From assembly GCF_026168755.1 (NCBI RefSeq), contig NZ_JAPFDR010000013.1, forward strand, positions 1 through 63,058: a DNA stretch of 63,058 nt, given 5' to 3'. The notes under the pieces are model-generated. The model saw nothing but the letters and a program-made list of their open reading frames with translations, was not told the DNA's origin and did no database searches. The DNA is from Clostridium sp. (GTDB lineage Bacteria; Bacillota; Clostridia; Clostridiales; Clostridiaceae). Made by a program: the position numbers and the translations under genes. Positions 1 through 10,411 of the stretch are shown here, piece by piece (the stretch's first letter is position 1; every line of letters starts with the position of its first letter).

Positions 1-27
1 GTGATTGCGTAGGAGATTGTATCTTTT

Positions 28-259
28 AGCTTTAAAGCCAGTGATAAAGAAAAATTAATGATATTTTGGAAGGAATATTGTAATTAAGTTTTAGAATTTA
101 ATTGTTTTTGGAAGAAAAAGAGCGTTAAGAAGCTGAGGGAATGAAATGACTTTCGAAGCTTTAGCTCTTTTTCTGGAAAAAACAATATAAATTCTTAACG
201 AAAATTACACAATTCCTGGAAGTAATATCATTAATTTTCGTCATCACGGCATTCAAGCT
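28..259. repeat. Long imperfect inverted repeat (~95-bp arms)
   Basis: The left arm (about 28-122) and the reverse complement of the right arm (about 163-259) align almost end to end. Shared blocks include AAAATTAATGATATT, AGAATTTA, TTGTTTT and AGAAAAAGAGC. A centre of about 40 nt separates the arms. No open reading frame of note lies inside. It could be a MITE-like element or the DNA for one very long RNA hairpin. It sits upstream of the asparaginase gene, and nothing else convincing is visible in bases 1-322. Confidence 0.75.
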
Positions 260-322
260 CTAACGAACAATTTAGTAATATTGATATAGTAGATGAGGAA
301 TATAAAAAACTGGAGGAGAAAA

Positions 323-1291
323 ATGAAGAAAATAGCAGTAGTATTTAATGGTGGAACAATATCAATGAAGGTAGATGAAAGAATAAAAGCTGCTGTACCA
401 ACTTTGACTGGAGAAGAAATAATGTCAATGGTTACAGGAATAGAGGAATTTGCAGATATAGAATCATATAGTTTTTCAAGCCTTCCATCACCACATATGA
501 CTTTTAAAACTATGATAGAGTTAAGTAAATTTACTAAAAAATTATTAGATAGAGATGATATTGATGGAGTTGTAATAACTCATGGAACTGATACTTTAGA
601 AGAAACTGCATATCTTTTAGATTTAACTATAAAAAGTGAAAAGCCAGTTGTAATTACTGGAGCTATGAGAAGTGGATCAGAATTAGGTTATGATGGACCA
701 TCAAATTTAGCAGCATCAATTTGTACTGCTATTTCAGATGATGCAAAGAAAAGAGGAGTGCTTGTTTGCTTTAATGGTGAGTTAAATTCAGCATCAGAAG
801 TTACAAAAGCAAATTCTATGGCTTTGAATGCTTTTAGAACTCCTAATTTTGGGCCAATTGGAATAGTTGATAATAATAAAGTTATGTTCTACAGAGAAAC
901 TAAAAGTACTGAAAAATATGATGTAGAAGAAATAAAAAGTGATGTTGCATTAATAAAATGTGTTGTAGATATGGATTCTTCATTTATTGATTTTGTAATA
1001 GATAAGGGATATGGAGGAATCGTTATTGAAGCATTAGGAAGAGGAAATGTTCCTCCTAAAATGGTAGATGGAATAAAATCAGCTTTAAATAAAGGAATAC
1101 CTGTAGTTGTAGTTTCTAGATGTTTTGAAGGAAGAGTTCATGAATCTTATGGTTATGAAGGTGGAGGTAAGATGCTTAAAGATTTAGGGGTAATTTTTGG
1201 AGATACTCTTCCAGGGCAAAAGGCAAGAATAAAATTAGCTTTAGCAATAAATAGTACAATAAGTAAAGAAGAAATTAAGAAACAATTCTAA
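323..1291 (+). CDS. ansA: L-asparaginase (type I-like)
   Basis: Hydrolyses L-asparagine to aspartate and ammonia. The N-terminus carries the nucleophile-threonine motif GGTIS (Thr12). The second active-site motif HGTDTLEETAYLL (Thr89/Asp90) follows, matching the asparaginase/glutaminase fold, and the 322-residue length is normal. No signal peptide is visible, so a cytoplasmic enzyme is likely. The ATG at 323 is chosen because GGAGG lies 7 nt upstream; an in-frame start at 293 would add ten residues not expected in the family. It stands alone, after a long inverted repeat and before the yicC promoter. Glutaminase side activity cannot be excluded from sequence. Confidence 0.9.
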   Translation: MKKIAVVFNGGTISMKVDERIKAAVPTLTGEEIMSMVTGIEEFADIESYSFSSLPSPHMTFKTMIELSKFTKKLLDRDDIDGVVITHGTDTLEETAYLLDLTIKSEKPVVITGAMRSGSELGYDGPSNLAASICTAISDDAKKRGVLVCFNGELNSASEVTKANSMALNAFRTPNFGPIGIVDNNKVMFYRETKSTEKYDVEEIKSDVALIKCVVDMDSSFIDFVIDKGYGGIVIEALGRGNVPPKMVDGIKSALNKGIPVVVVSRCFEGRVHESYGYEGGGKMLKDLGVIFGDTLPGQKARIKLALAINSTISKEEIKKQF

Positions 1292-1343
1292 TAGTAGGAA
1301 TATAACATAACAAAATAAATATTAACAATTTGTGAACAAAACA

Positions 1344-1371
1344 TTGACAGTAAATCTAATAAGGTTATAAA
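1344..1371 (+). promoter_or_regulatory. Sigma-A type promoter for the yicC operon
   Basis: TTGACA at 1344-1349, a 16-bp spacer and TATAAA at 1366-1371. It lies about 75 nt upstream of yicC in an otherwise featureless gap after ansA. Confidence 0.65.
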
Positions 1372-1447
1372 CTATGATATAGCAAAAGAAATTTATTTAA
1401 TATATATAAATTAGAGTTAATAATCCATATAAGGTAAGGAGAATAAT

Positions 1448-2329
1448 ATGATAAGGAGCATGACTAGCTTTGGAAGAAGTAGCAGTGAAGAAGGCGAAAA
1501 AAGAGTTTTTACTGTTGAAATGAAAAGCGTAAATAGCAGATATTTAGATATAAATATTAGAATGCCTAAAACTTTAATTTCTTTAGAAGAAGAAATTAGA
1601 AAAATGATAAGTAATTCACTTAATAGAGGAAAAGTTGATGTATTTATTAATTTAAAGAATTACAATGATGGTAGTGGAACTCCAAAGGTTGATATTAACT
1701 TAGCTCAAGGATATTTAGAGTGCCTTAAGGAAATAGAAACAAAATTAGGTGTAAAAAATGATGTTTCAGTAATGCAAATTGCAAGATTTCCAGAAGTTAT
1801 TACTGTAGTTGAAGAAGAGGATAAAATTGAAGAGGTTTGGAAAGAACTTAAACCACTTATAAGTGACTCTTTAGATATGATGATAGGAATGAGAGAAGTT
1901 GAAGGTAATAAGTTAAAAGAAGATATTTTATTTAAAACTTCTGTTATAGAAGAGTTAGTTTCAAAAGTTGAAGAATTTGCAGATACTATCCCAAAAGCTT
2001 TTAAAGTAAAGCTTGAAGAAAGAGTAAAAGAGCTATTAGGAAATGTTGATATAGATGAAAGTAGAATTGCTATGGAAGTTTGCATGTTAGCAGATAAAGC
2101 AACTATAGATGAAGAAATAATAAGACTTAGAAGTCACATCAACCAAGTTAGGGAAACATTAAATTTAAATGATCCAATAGGTAGAAAGCTTGATTTTATA
2201 GTTCAAGAAATGAATAGAGAAACTAACACGATTGGTTCAAAATCTAGTGATATCCAAATGACTAATATAGTTATTGATATAAAAAATATACTTGAGAAGA
2301 TAAGAGAGCAAGTACAAAACATAGAATAG
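1448..2329 (+). CDS. yicC: YicC family endoribonuclease
   Basis: A 293-residue member of the YicC/YloC family. The N-terminus [10 protein letters not shown] is the family hallmark, and the C-terminus contains the conserved E-x-NRE-x-NT-x-GSK-type region of the DUF1732 domain. Family members are described as endoribonucleases involved in RNA turnover and stationary-phase or stress fitness; the substrate here is unknown. The start has TAAGGAG nine nt upstream. It is the first gene of a tight run yicC-remA-gmk-rpoZ-coaBC, the same order as yloC-remA-gmk-rpoZ-coaBC in Bacillus, so co-transcription from the promoter at 1344 is inferred. Confidence 0.9.
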   Translation: MIRSMTSFGRSSSEEGEKRVFTVEMKSVNSRYLDINIRMPKTLISLEEEIRKMISNSLNRGKVDVFINLKNYNDGSGTPKVDINLAQGYLECLKEIETKLGVKNDVSVMQIARFPEVITVVEEEDKIEEVWKELKPLISDSLDMMIGMREVEGNKLKEDILFKTSVIEELVSKVEEFADTIPKAFKVKLEERVKELLGNVDIDESRIAMEVCMLADKATIDEEIIRLRSHINQVRETLNLNDPIGRKLDFIVQEMNRETNTIGSKSSDIQMTNIVIDIKNILEKIREQVQNIE

Positions 2330-2342
2330 TAGGAGGATAGTA

Positions 2343-2612
2343 ATGGGAATAAAATTGATAAACATTGGTTTTGGTAATATAGTTTCAGCTAATAGACTTG
2401 TTGCAATAGTTAGTCCAGAATCAGCGCCGATTAAAAGAATAATCCAAGAAGCTAGAGATAGAGGTATGCTTATTGATGCAACTTATGGAAGAAGAACAAG
2501 AGCAGTTATAATAACTGATAGTGATCATGTTATATTATCAGCAGTTCAACCAGAAACTGTTGCACATAGATTAGTAGTTAAAGATGAAACTGTAGATGAG
2601 GTTGATGAGTAA
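2343..2612 (+). CDS. remA: RemA-like regulatory protein (DUF370)
   Basis: An 89-residue DUF370 protein. The N-terminus [12 protein letters not shown] and the central S-P-x-SAPIKR-x-I-x-EARD region are diagnostic of RemA. In Bacillus subtilis RemA binds DNA and activates matrix and osmoprotection genes; the clostridial targets are not known. It sits 13 nt after yicC with an AGGAGG-type site, and its TAA stop shares one base with the gmk start. A DNA-binding role is inherited from the family, not shown here. Confidence 0.9.
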   Translation: MGIKLINIGFGNIVSANRLVAIVSPESAPIKRIIQEARDRGMLIDATYGRRTRAVIITDSDHVILSAVQPETVAHRLVVKDETVDEVDE

Positions 2613-3247
2613 TGAAAAATAATAGAGGACTATTAATTGTAATTTCCGGTCCTTCAGGAGCAGGAAAAGGAACAATATGTAAGGCACTTTTAGAAAAGCG
2701 TGATGACTTATTTATTTCTGTTTCTGCAACAACAAGAAGTCCAAGAGCAGGAGAAGTAGATGGTATAAATTATCACTTCTTAACTAAAGAAGATTTTATT
2801 TCTAGAGTAGAAAGTAATGATTTTTTAGAGTACGCTGAAGTACATGGAAATATGTACGGAACTCCAAAGTTCAAAGTAGAAGAAATGTTAGCTGAAGGTA
2901 AGAATGTTATTTTAGAAATAGATATTCAAGGTGCTTTAAAAGTTAAAGAAAACTTCAGCGAAGGAGTATTTATATTTATACTACCTCCATCAATGGAAGA
3001 ATTAAAACAAAGAATAATTAAAAGAGGTAGTGAAACAGAAAAGTCATTAATGACAAGATTTAAAAATGCATATCAAGAAATAAATTATGTTTCTAAATAT
3101 AATTATGCAGTAGTTAATGATGAAGTTGAGACGGCAGTTAATAAAATAGAAGGAATAATTGCCGCAGAAAAATGTAGAGTAGATAGAATAAAGGATACAA
3201 TATTAGATTCTAAGGAGGGCTTAATTCATGAACAACTCTATGATTAA
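2612..3247 (+). CDS. gmk: Guanylate kinase
   Basis: Phosphorylates GMP to GDP with ATP, feeding GTP and (p)ppGpp metabolism. The P-loop GPSGAGKGT is at residues 13-21. The GMP-binding segment with TTRSPR-x-GE-x-DG-x-NYHF follows at about 40-56. The 211-residue length is typical. The start overlaps the remA stop by one base (TAATG), indicating translational coupling. The 3' end overlaps rpoZ by 20 nt. Placement between remA and rpoZ is conserved across Firmicutes. Confidence 0.97.
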   Translation: MKNNRGLLIVISGPSGAGKGTICKALLEKRDDLFISVSATTRSPRAGEVDGINYHFLTKEDFISRVESNDFLEYAEVHGNMYGTPKFKVEEMLAEGKNVILEIDIQGALKVKENFSEGVFIFILPPSMEELKQRIIKRGSETEKSLMTRFKNAYQEINYVSKYNYAVVNDEVETAVNKIEGIIAAEKCRVDRIKDTILDSKEGLIHEQLYD

Positions 3248-3446
3248 TCCATCAGTGGTGGACTTATTAAAAAAGGTAGAAGACAGATATTCACTAGTTA
3301 TAGTGACATCAAGAAGAGCAAGACAAATAATAGACGGAAATGAACCATTAACATCAAATCCTTCAAAGAAACCATTAACAATGGCAATTAATGAGGTTAA
3401 TGAAGGATTAATTAGTTATCATAAAAATAATGAAGGTATAAAGTAA
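3228..3446 (+). CDS. rpoZ: RNA polymerase omega subunit
   Basis: A 72-residue omega subunit that helps fold and assemble beta-prime in RNA polymerase. The core contains the RYSLVIVTSRRARQI motif followed by a basic, proline-containing tail. It starts inside the last codons of gmk, with AAGGAGGG about 10 nt upstream of the ATG at 3228. The gene ends 2 nt before coaBC. The small size and position after gmk fit the family well. Confidence 0.95.
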   Translation: MNNSMINPSVVDLLKKVEDRYSLVIVTSRRARQIIDGNEPLTSNPSKKPLTMAINEVNEGLISYHKNNEGIK

Positions 3447-3448
3447 TC

Positions 3449-4639
3449 ATGAGTAAATGTGTTGTTATTGGCGTTACTGGAGGGATTGCAGTTTATAAGG
3501 CATTAGATGTTATTAGCGCTTTAAGAAAAAAGGATATAGAAGTTCATGTTATCATGACTGAAAGCGCATCTAAGTTTGTAAATCCATTAACATTCCAATC
3601 TATTAGTCAAAACATGGTTGTTACTGATATGTTTGCAGAACCAAAGGCTTGGGAAATTCAACATATATCATTAGCTCAAAAGGCTGATTTAATGTTAATA
3701 GCTCCAGCAACAGCAAATATAATAGGAAAAGTTGCAAATGGCATAGCAGATGATATGTTATCTACAACTATAATGGCAGCAGCTAAGGCTAAGGTAATAT
3801 TTGCGCCAGCTATGAATACTAACATGTATCAAAATAGAATAGTTCAAGGAAACATAGAAAAGTTAAAAGGTTATGGATATGAATTTATTGAACCAGCTAG
3901 TGGAAGATTAGCATGTGGAGATATTGGTATTGGAAAACTTGCAGATGTTAATACAATTGTAGAAAGAGTATTAGCAGAGTTAAGTGATAAAGAACAAGAT
4001 TTAAAGGGGAAGAAGGTACTTGTAAGCGCTGGACCAACTATTGCCCCTATTGATCCTGTAAGATATTTGACTAATAGATCAACAGGGAAAATGGGTTATG
4101 CTATAGCCGAAGAAGCTAGAGATAGAGGTGCAGAAGTTATTTTAGTTTCAGGACCTACAAACTTAAATCCACCAAAGAACGTAAGAATAATAAACATAAA
4201 AACTAATGAAGAAATGAAAAATGAAATTTTTAACAACTTTGAATGGGCAGATATAGTTATTAAATCAGCAGCTGTTGCTGATTATAAGCCTAAAGAATAT
4301 AGCAAAGAAAAAATCAAAAAGGGTGAGGGTGATTTAAATATTTGCTTAACTAGAGATAATGATATATTAAAATCTTTAGGAGATATAAAAACTCATCAAA
4401 TTTTAGTTGGATTTGCAGCAGAAAGTAATGATGTGTTAAAGAATGCAGAGAAAAAACTAAAAAACAAGAATTTAGATTTTATAGTTGCAAATGATATTAC
4501 ATCTTCTGATACTGGTTTTGGTAGTGAAGACAATAAAGTAGTTATTATTTCAAAAAATAATGAAAGGTTAGAGCTAGAAAAAATGAGTAAAAAAGAAGTT
4601 GCAAGTAATATATTTGACATGATTTTAGAAAAGCGCTAA
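3449..4639 (+). CDS. coaBC: Bifunctional phosphopantothenoylcysteine decarboxylase/synthetase
   Basis: Carries out two consecutive steps of coenzyme A synthesis: ligation of cysteine to 4'-phosphopantothenate (C-terminal CoaB) and FMN-dependent decarboxylation (N-terminal CoaC). The N-terminal half has the flavoprotein start GVTGGIAVYKAL, the PAMNTNMY segment and the catalytic-loop region ASGRLACGD. The C-terminal half has the VSAGPT and DPVRYLTNRSTGKMG motifs. The 396-residue length is normal. The ribosome binding site is weak (GAAGG 12 nt upstream), and coupling to rpoZ 2 nt away probably helps. The stop codon lies in the loop of the operon terminator. Confidence 0.96.
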   Translation: MSKCVVIGVTGGIAVYKALDVISALRKKDIEVHVIMTESASKFVNPLTFQSISQNMVVTDMFAEPKAWEIQHISLAQKADLMLIAPATANIIGKVANGIADDMLSTTIMAAAKAKVIFAPAMNTNMYQNRIVQGNIEKLKGYGYEFIEPASGRLACGDIGIGKLADVNTIVERVLAELSDKEQDLKGKKVLVSAGPTIAPIDPVRYLTNRSTGKMGYAIAEEARDRGAEVILVSGPTNLNPPKNVRIINIKTNEEMKNEIFNNFEWADIVIKSAAVADYKPKEYSKEKIKKGEGDLNICLTRDNDILKSLGDIKTHQILVGFAAESNDVLKNAEKKLKNKNLDFIVANDITSSDTGFGSEDNKVVIISKNNERLELEKMSKKEVASNIFDMILEKR

Positions 4640-4654
4640 TTGCGCTTTTCTTTA
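4628..4654 (+). terminator. Rho-independent terminator of the yicC-coaBC operon
   Basis: GAAAAGCGC (4628-4636) pairs perfectly with GCGCTTTTC (4642-4650), and a T-rich tract follows. The five-base loop TAATT contains the coaBC stop codon, so the last codons of coaBC form the 5' arm. Confidence 0.85.
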
Positions 4655-4759
4655 TATACAAGAATGTTAAGAAAATGTAATTATTCAATGAACTCTTATG
4701 AGTTTAAATTTAATTGTTAACTTTATGTATAGCAATTAATGTGGAGTGAGGGTGATAAA

Positions 4760-6967
4760 TTGAATTTATATGCTGAAATAATATTAAATTCAGAAGCACT
4801 AGAAATTGATAGACCTTTTACATATAAGATTCCAGTAGAGCTTGAAGAAAAAGTTCAGGTAGGACAAATAGTAAAGGTTCCATTTGGAATGGGCAATAAA
4901 ACATCAGAAGGTTTTGTGCTTTCAATAAAGGAAGAAAATGAAGTTAACATAAGTTTTAGAGTTAAAAAAATTTCTTCAATAATAACAGATGAGCCTATTA
5001 TAGATGAAGATGATATTAATCTTATTAATTTTTTAAGAGAAAAGTACTTGTGTAAATACATTGATGCATTTAGATTGCTTATTCCTGTTGGAATTATGAA
5101 AGGTGCTAAAAGTAAAAGTAAAAAGGTAATAGTATTTAAAAGTGATGATTTAAGTTGTATACAAAAACCAGAAGGATATGTAGAAATTATTAACTTTTTA
5201 AAAGAAAATTCAGGTAAATATACAAAAAGTGAGCTTATTAATGCTAATTCAATATCTCAATATAAATTAAATAAATTAATAGAAAAAGGCTTATTAGTAG
5301 TAGAAGAAGAGACTGTTTTTAGGTATAATAATAGAACTTACAATATAGATTATGAAAAAGAGTTAACATTTGAGCAAAAATATGTTCTTGATGAATATAA
5401 TAGTTCTGATAATAATTTATTTTTACTTAAAGGTGTTACTGGTTCAGGGAAAACAGAAGTATATATGAGAATGGTTGAAGAAGCTTTAGAGAAAAATCAA
5501 TCTGCCATTGTTCTAGTTCCAGAAATATCACTAACCCCTCAAATGATTGAGAGATTTAAGGGGAGATTCGGAAGAAATGTTGCCTTGTTTCACAGTAAGT
5601 TATCTGATGGAGAAAGATTTGATGAATGGTTTAGAGTAAAGGAAGGTAAAGCTAAACTTGTAGTGGGAGCAAGAAGTGCTATTTTTTTACCTGCAAAAAA
5701 ACTGGGTCTTATTATCATTGATGAGGAACATGAAAATACATATAAATCAGATCAAAATCCTAAATATCAAACTAAAGAAGTTGCAGAGTTTTTAAGTGAG
5801 CAAAAAGGGTGTAAGGTAGTTTTAGGATCAGCTACCCCAACTATAGAAACCTATTATAGAGCTTTAATAGGTGAGTTGGATTTATTAGAGCTAAATTCAA
5901 GAGTTGATGGTAAAGCTATGCCTCCTATGAATATTGTTGATATGAGAAATGAATTAAGAAGTGGAAATATATCTTTATTTAGTAGAGAACTTTTTAGAGA
6001 TATGCAAGAAAAACTTTCTAAGGGAGAGCAGATAATATTATTCTTAAATAGAAGGGGATTTTCTACTTTTGTATCCTGTAGAAGTTGTGGATATGTATTT
6101 AAGTGTGAGGAATGTGATATTTCTATGACATATCATAGAAGTGGGCTGCTTGTTTGTCATTATTGTGGAAAAACCAAAAGAGCGCCTCAAAAGTGTCCAA
6201 AATGTGATAGTAAATATGTTAAGTTTTTTGGGGCAGGAACTCAAAGAGTTGAGGAAGAAGTAAAAAAATATTTTAAGGATGTTAGAGTTTTAAGAATGGA
6301 TGTTGATACTACAAGAGGTAAAGACTCTTATGAAAAGATTTATAATACATTTAAAGATGGGAAAGCTGACATTCTTATAGGAACTCAAATGATTTCAAAA
6401 GGTCTTGATTTTAAAAATGTTACTCTTGTAGGTATATTAGCAGCGGATATGTCTATAAACATACCGGACTATAGGGCAGCAGAAAGAACTTTTCAGATAA
6501 TTACTCAAGTTGCAGGAAGAGCAGGGCGTGGAGAAAATCAAGGTAAAGTAGTAATACAAACATATACTCCAGAACATTATAGTTTAGAATATGCTGTTAA
6601 TTATGATTATGAAGGGTTTTATGAGAAGGAATTTACAGTTAGAGCATTAATGAAATATCCACCTTTTTGTAAGATATTATTAATAAATGGTATATCAAAA
6701 AAAGAGGAGTTATTGAAAAACTTTATGCATAAAATATTTAATATGATAAAATCACTAGCTGAAAAGGAATTAGAGGTTGATGTTTTAGGACCGATACCAT
6801 GTTTAGTATCTAAGGTTAAAGAAAATTATAGATGGCAAATTGTGATAAAAGGTGAATTTAAATCAGAATTTGCTAAAAAAATTAAAGAACTACTTTATGA
6901 TGAGAACAAGAACGTATATAATGATATACGAATAAGTATGGATATAAATCCAAATAATTTATTCTAG
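4760..6967 (+). CDS. priA: Primosomal replication restart helicase PriA
   Basis: Reloads the replisome at stalled forks. An N-terminal 3'-DNA-binding domain is followed by Walker [10 protein letters not shown] (about residue 225), the DEEH box, and helicase motifs ending in [10 protein letters not shown] zinc region with eight cysteines in four CxxC pairs lies at about 439-482. About 735 residues is typical. I chose the TTG at 4760 because GAGGGTGAT lies just upstream and YAEIILNS is the usual N-terminus; the in-frame ATG at 4739 has no ribosome binding site. It heads a run through prkC. Confidence 0.95.
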   Translation: MNLYAEIILNSEALEIDRPFTYKIPVELEEKVQVGQIVKVPFGMGNKTSEGFVLSIKEENEVNISFRVKKISSIITDEPIIDEDDINLINFLREKYLCKYIDAFRLLIPVGIMKGAKSKSKKVIVFKSDDLSCIQKPEGYVEIINFLKENSGKYTKSELINANSISQYKLNKLIEKGLLVVEEETVFRYNNRTYNIDYEKELTFEQKYVLDEYNSSDNNLFLLKGVTGSGKTEVYMRMVEEALEKNQSAIVLVPEISLTPQMIERFKGRFGRNVALFHSKLSDGERFDEWFRVKEGKAKLVVGARSAIFLPAKKLGLIIIDEEHENTYKSDQNPKYQTKEVAEFLSEQKGCKVVLGSATPTIETYYRALIGELDLLELNSRVDGKAMPPMNIVDMRNELRSGNISLFSRELFRDMQEKLSKGEQIILFLNRRGFSTFVSCRSCGYVFKCEECDISMTYHRSGLLVCHYCGKTKRAPQKCPKCDSKYVKFFGAGTQRVEEEVKKYFKDVRVLRMDVDTTRGKDSYEKIYNTFKDGKADILIGTQMISKGLDFKNVTLVGILAADMSINIPDYRAAERTFQIITQVAGRAGRGENQGKVVIQTYTPEHYSLEYAVNYDYEGFYEKEFTVRALMKYPPFCKILLINGISKKEELLKNFMHKIFNMIKSLAEKELEVDVLGPIPCLVSKVKENYRWQIVIKGEFKSEFAKKIKELLYDENKNVYNDIRISMDINPNNLF

Positions 6968-6978
6968 GAGGAGATAAA

Positions 6979-7422
6979 ATGGCAATTAGAACTATTAGAA
7001 CTAAGGGAGACGATGTTTTAAGAAAGAAGTGTAAAGAGGTTACTGAGATAACTAAGAGAGAAATAACTCTTATTAATGATATGGTAGATACTATGTTTGA
7101 AGCAAATGGTGTTGGATTAGCTGCACCACAAGTTGGAATACTTAAGAGAATATTTGTTATAGATATTGATGATGAAAATGGAACAATGGTATTTATTAAT
7201 CCAGAAATTTTAGAAACTAGTGGAACTCAATGTGGAGAAGAGGGATGCTTAAGTGTACCTGGAGAGTTTAGTGAAGTAGAAAGACCTAATTATGTAAAGG
7301 TTAAGGCGCTAAATGAAAAGGGTGAAGAGTTTATTTTAGAGGGAGAAGGATTATTAGCAAGAGCTATATTACATGAAAATGATCATTTAAATGGTGTTTT
7401 ATATGTAGATCTTGTAAAGTAG
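6979..7422 (+). CDS. def: Peptide deformylase
   Basis: Removes the N-formyl group from nascent proteins. All three metal-site motifs are present: [10 protein letters not shown] (residues 44-53), EEGCLS with the metal-binding Cys90, and HENDH (132-136). The 147-residue size and EGCLS/HExxH arrangement fit the shorter type I class. It has an AGGAGGAG site 12 nt after priA and is followed 13 nt later by fmt. The def-fmt pairing joins the enzymes that remove and add the formyl group. Confidence 0.97.
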   Translation: MAIRTIRTKGDDVLRKKCKEVTEITKREITLINDMVDTMFEANGVGLAAPQVGILKRIFVIDIDDENGTMVFINPEILETSGTQCGEEGCLSVPGEFSEVERPNYVKVKALNEKGEEFILEGEGLLARAILHENDHLNGVLYVDLVK

Positions 7423-7435
7423 GAGGTATTTATAA

Positions 7436-8362
7436 ATGAAAATTGTATTTATGGGAACTCCTGATTTTGCTGTTCCATCATTAGAAGCTTTAATAGAAAA
7501 GTATGGAGTGGAGGCTGTTTTTACGCAGCCTGATAGACCTAAAGGAAGAGGTAAAAAGATGGCCTTTTCTCCAGTAAAAGAAGTAGCTATAAAACATGAT
7601 ATAAAAGTGTTTCAGCCAGAAAAATTAAAGGATGATAGAGAGGCTATAGAATATCTAAAGGATATTAAGCCAGATTTTATAATAGTAGTTGCTTTTGGGC
7701 AAATATTAACTAAAGAGGTTTTAGATATTCCTAAGTATGGTTGTATAAATTTACATGCATCACTGCTTCCTATGTATAGAGGTGCAGCTCCACTTAATTG
7801 GGTTGTAATTAATGGAGAGAAAAAATCAGGTAATACAACTATGCTTATGGATGTTGGATTAGATACTGGTGATATGTTATTAAAAGATGAGGTAGAAATA
7901 ACTGAAAACATGACAGCTGGAGAGTTACATGATATATTAATGGTTAGAGGTGGAAATCTTTTAATAGAAACAATTGAAGGTGTTGCTAAGGATACTATAA
8001 AAGGTATAAAACAAGAAGGTGAAACTTGTTATGCAAAAATGCTTTCTAAAAATACTGGTAAAATATATTGGGATAAGAGCGCTATAGAAATACATAATTT
8101 AATTAGAGGTCTTAACCCATGGCCAATTGCACATACTACATATAAGGATGATAATATGAAGATATATGAATCTGAGGTTTTAAATGAAAATAGTAATAAA
8201 GAACCTGGAACTATATTAAGTGTTAACAAAACAGGTATGAAAGTTAGTTGTAATGAAGGTGTTTTACTTGTTAAAAAAGTTCAATTCCCTAATGGAAAGC
8301 CATTAACTATTGAACAATATATAAATGGTAAAGATATTGAGGTTGGTTGTAAATTGGTATAA
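7436..8362 (+). CDS. fmt: Methionyl-tRNA formyltransferase
   Basis: Formylates initiator Met-tRNA using 10-formyl-tetrahydrofolate. The N-terminal Rossmann domain begins [15 protein letters not shown]. The catalytic residues of the family are visible as Asn105 and His107 in INLHASLLP and Asp143 in GLDTGD. A smaller C-terminal OB-like tRNA-binding domain completes the 308 residues. The start has GGAGGT upstream. It is part of the priA-prkC run and directly follows def. Confidence 0.97.
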   Translation: MKIVFMGTPDFAVPSLEALIEKYGVEAVFTQPDRPKGRGKKMAFSPVKEVAIKHDIKVFQPEKLKDDREAIEYLKDIKPDFIIVVAFGQILTKEVLDIPKYGCINLHASLLPMYRGAAPLNWVVINGEKKSGNTTMLMDVGLDTGDMLLKDEVEITENMTAGELHDILMVRGGNLLIETIEGVAKDTIKGIKQEGETCYAKMLSKNTGKIYWDKSAIEIHNLIRGLNPWPIAHTTYKDDNMKIYESEVLNENSNKEPGTILSVNKTGMKVSCNEGVLLVKKVQFPNGKPLTIEQYINGKDIEVGCKLV

Positions 8363-8380
8363 TATGAAAGGGGAAGTTTT

Positions 8381-9076
8381 ATGTTTTATACAGGATTTTA
8401 TTTTGACAGAACTATGATTTTGTTGCTACCTGCAATAATAATTGCATTTTGGGCACAATCAAAGGTAAGTGGAACATATAGAAAGTATAGAACCATAAGG
8501 GCTATGAATGGATATACAGGAGAAAAAGTTGCACGAATGATGCTTGATGCAGCAGGACTTTATGATGTGCCTGTAGTTGAAATCAGAGGAGAGTTAACAG
8601 ACCACTATGATCCAAGAAGTAGAGTTGTAAGATTATCTAGTGATATATATCATGGAGCAAGTATAGCATCAGCGGGAATAGCAGCTCATGAAGTAGGTCA
8701 TGCAATACAGCATAAAGAAGCATATAAGCCTTTAGTATTGAGAACATCTATAGCTTCAGCTGTTAATTTTAGCAGCCAGGCATCAATTATTATATTTATG
8801 ATAGGTTTACTTTTTAGTATTCCACTACTAACAAATATCGGAATTATATTTTTTACAGTAGCAGTAATTTATCAAATAATAACATTGCCGGTAGAATTTA
8901 ATGCTTCAAGAAGAGCATTAAATATATTAGAAAGTAGAAATATACTATATGGTAATGAAGTTAGTGGGGCAAAAAGTGTATTAAGTGCGGCAGCAATGAC
9001 CTATGTAGCAGCGGCATTAATGTCAATTTCACAATTAATAAGATTAATTGCAATTAGCAATAGAAATAATGATTAA
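8381..9076 (+). CDS. Membrane zinc metallopeptidase, YugP family
   Basis: A 231-residue membrane-anchored putative zinc protease (Zn_peptidase_2 family; Bacillus YugP). The zinc motif HEVGH is at residues 103-107. Hydrophobic helices flank it: one at about 10-25, and two at about 130-170 after the catalytic site, with another hydrophobic stretch near the C-terminus. The substrate is unknown. It lies between fmt and rsmB with short spacing (18 and 10 nt). That position recurs in clostridia but gives no direct functional clue. Confidence 0.85.
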   Translation: MFYTGFYFDRTMILLLPAIIIAFWAQSKVSGTYRKYRTIRAMNGYTGEKVARMMLDAAGLYDVPVVEIRGELTDHYDPRSRVVRLSSDIYHGASIASAGIAAHEVGHAIQHKEAYKPLVLRTSIASAVNFSSQASIIIFMIGLLFSIPLLTNIGIIFFTVAVIYQIITLPVEFNASRRALNILESRNILYGNEVSGAKSVLSAAAMTYVAAALMSISQLIRLIAISNRNND

Positions 9077-9086
9077 GAGGTAGCGT

Positions 9087-10400
9087 ATGAATAGTAGAGA
9101 AGTAGCATTAAATATAATTAACAGAGTTTTAATTGAAGGAGCGTATTCTAATTTAGTTTTATCTAATGAATTAAATGAATCTGATTTAAATGAAAAAGAT
9201 AGAGCTTTAGTAACAGAACTTGTTTATGGAACTATAAGAAGAAAGAAAACATTAGATATGATAATTTCTAATTATATTAAGGATATATCTTTAATGGATG
9301 AAAGAGTATTAAACATATTAAGAATGGCTATATATCAAATGCACTTTTTAGATAAGGTTCCAGAGTTTGCAGCTTGTAATGAGGCTGTTGAACTAGCAAA
9401 GCAAATTTCAGTTCAAGATTCAAAATTAGTTAATGGAATATTAAGAAGTTACACTAAAAATCCTGATGATATGGATGTAAAAGATAAAATTGATAGATTA
9501 GTATATCAATATTCTTATGAGCCATGGTTTATAAGAATGATATATAAGCAATATGGAGAAGAAAATGGAAGAAAGATTTTAGCTGGCTTAAATGCAACAC
9601 CTAAGGTGACAGTTAGAGTTAATGCAAGCAAAGGCGAATATGATGAAGTCTTTGAAAGACTTGAAGAAATGGGATACGATGTAGAAGAAGGATATGCTTG
9701 TCCTGAAGCTATAATAATAAAAGGTGGAAGCTCTATCGAAAATAACGAGCTATTTAGAGAAGGATTAATCACAGTTCAAGATGAAAGTGCAATGCTTGTA
9801 TCACCACTTTTAGATTTAAATCCTGGAGATGTTGCTTTAGATCTTTGTGCTGCACCTGGTGGGAAAACAACTCACATAGCTGAATTATTAGAAAATGAAG
9901 GAAAGGTATACTCTTTTGATTTACATGAAAATAAGCTATCTTTAATTAATGAAAATTTAGAGAGATTAGGTTTAAATAATGTAGAAGTAGAGGCTATGGA
10001 TGCAACAAAGCTAAACTCTAAATATGTAGCATGTGCTGATAAAGTATTGATAGACGTACCTTGTTCAGGACTTGGTATAATAAGAAAAAAACCAGAAATT
10101 AAGTGGAATAAATCAAGAAAAGCCCTTAAGGATTTAGTACCAACGCAAAGGGAAATAATGGAAAATGCTTGGGCGTATTTAAAGAATGGTGGAACTATGA
10201 TTTATTCAACTTGTACATTAAATACTGAAGAAAATCAAGATAATGTAGAATGGTTTTTAAATAAATATAAAGATGCAAAAGTAGAAAAGATATACTTAGG
10301 AAATATGGATAATTTCATTTATAACAATGATGGTTCTTTAACAATATTACCAAATGAATATATGGATGGATTCTATATTGCTAAGATTTCTAAAAAGTAG
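9087..10400 (+). CDS. rsmB: 16S rRNA m5C967 methyltransferase RsmB
   Basis: S-adenosylmethionine (SAM) dependent cytosine-C5 methyltransferase for 16S rRNA. The first ~140 residues form a NusB-like RNA-binding domain. The catalytic domain then shows the SAM loop [12 protein letters not shown] (about 252-263), the DVPCSGLG motif containing the TC/PC catalytic cysteine, and [10 protein letters not shown] with the second cysteine. Length 437 is typical. AGAGGT lies upstream of the ATG. It is tightly linked to rlmN 11 nt downstream, giving a two-gene rRNA modification pair. Confidence 0.95.
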   Translation: MNSREVALNIINRVLIEGAYSNLVLSNELNESDLNEKDRALVTELVYGTIRRKKTLDMIISNYIKDISLMDERVLNILRMAIYQMHFLDKVPEFAACNEAVELAKQISVQDSKLVNGILRSYTKNPDDMDVKDKIDRLVYQYSYEPWFIRMIYKQYGEENGRKILAGLNATPKVTVRVNASKGEYDEVFERLEEMGYDVEEGYACPEAIIIKGGSSIENNELFREGLITVQDESAMLVSPLLDLNPGDVALDLCAAPGGKTTHIAELLENEGKVYSFDLHENKLSLINENLERLGLNNVEVEAMDATKLNSKYVACADKVLIDVPCSGLGIIRKKPEIKWNKSRKALKDLVPTQREIMENAWAYLKNGGTMIYSTCTLNTEENQDNVEWFLNKYKDAKVEKIYLGNMDNFIYNNDGSLTILPNEYMDGFYIAKISKK

Positions 10401-10411
10401 TAGGTGAACAA

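Noticed and set aside
4690..4703. AACTC-TTAT-GAGTT hairpin before priA as a third copy of the 21429/41519 element
   Set aside because: Lacks the conserved flanks, CTT bulge and TTTCAT tail; just a small palindrome.
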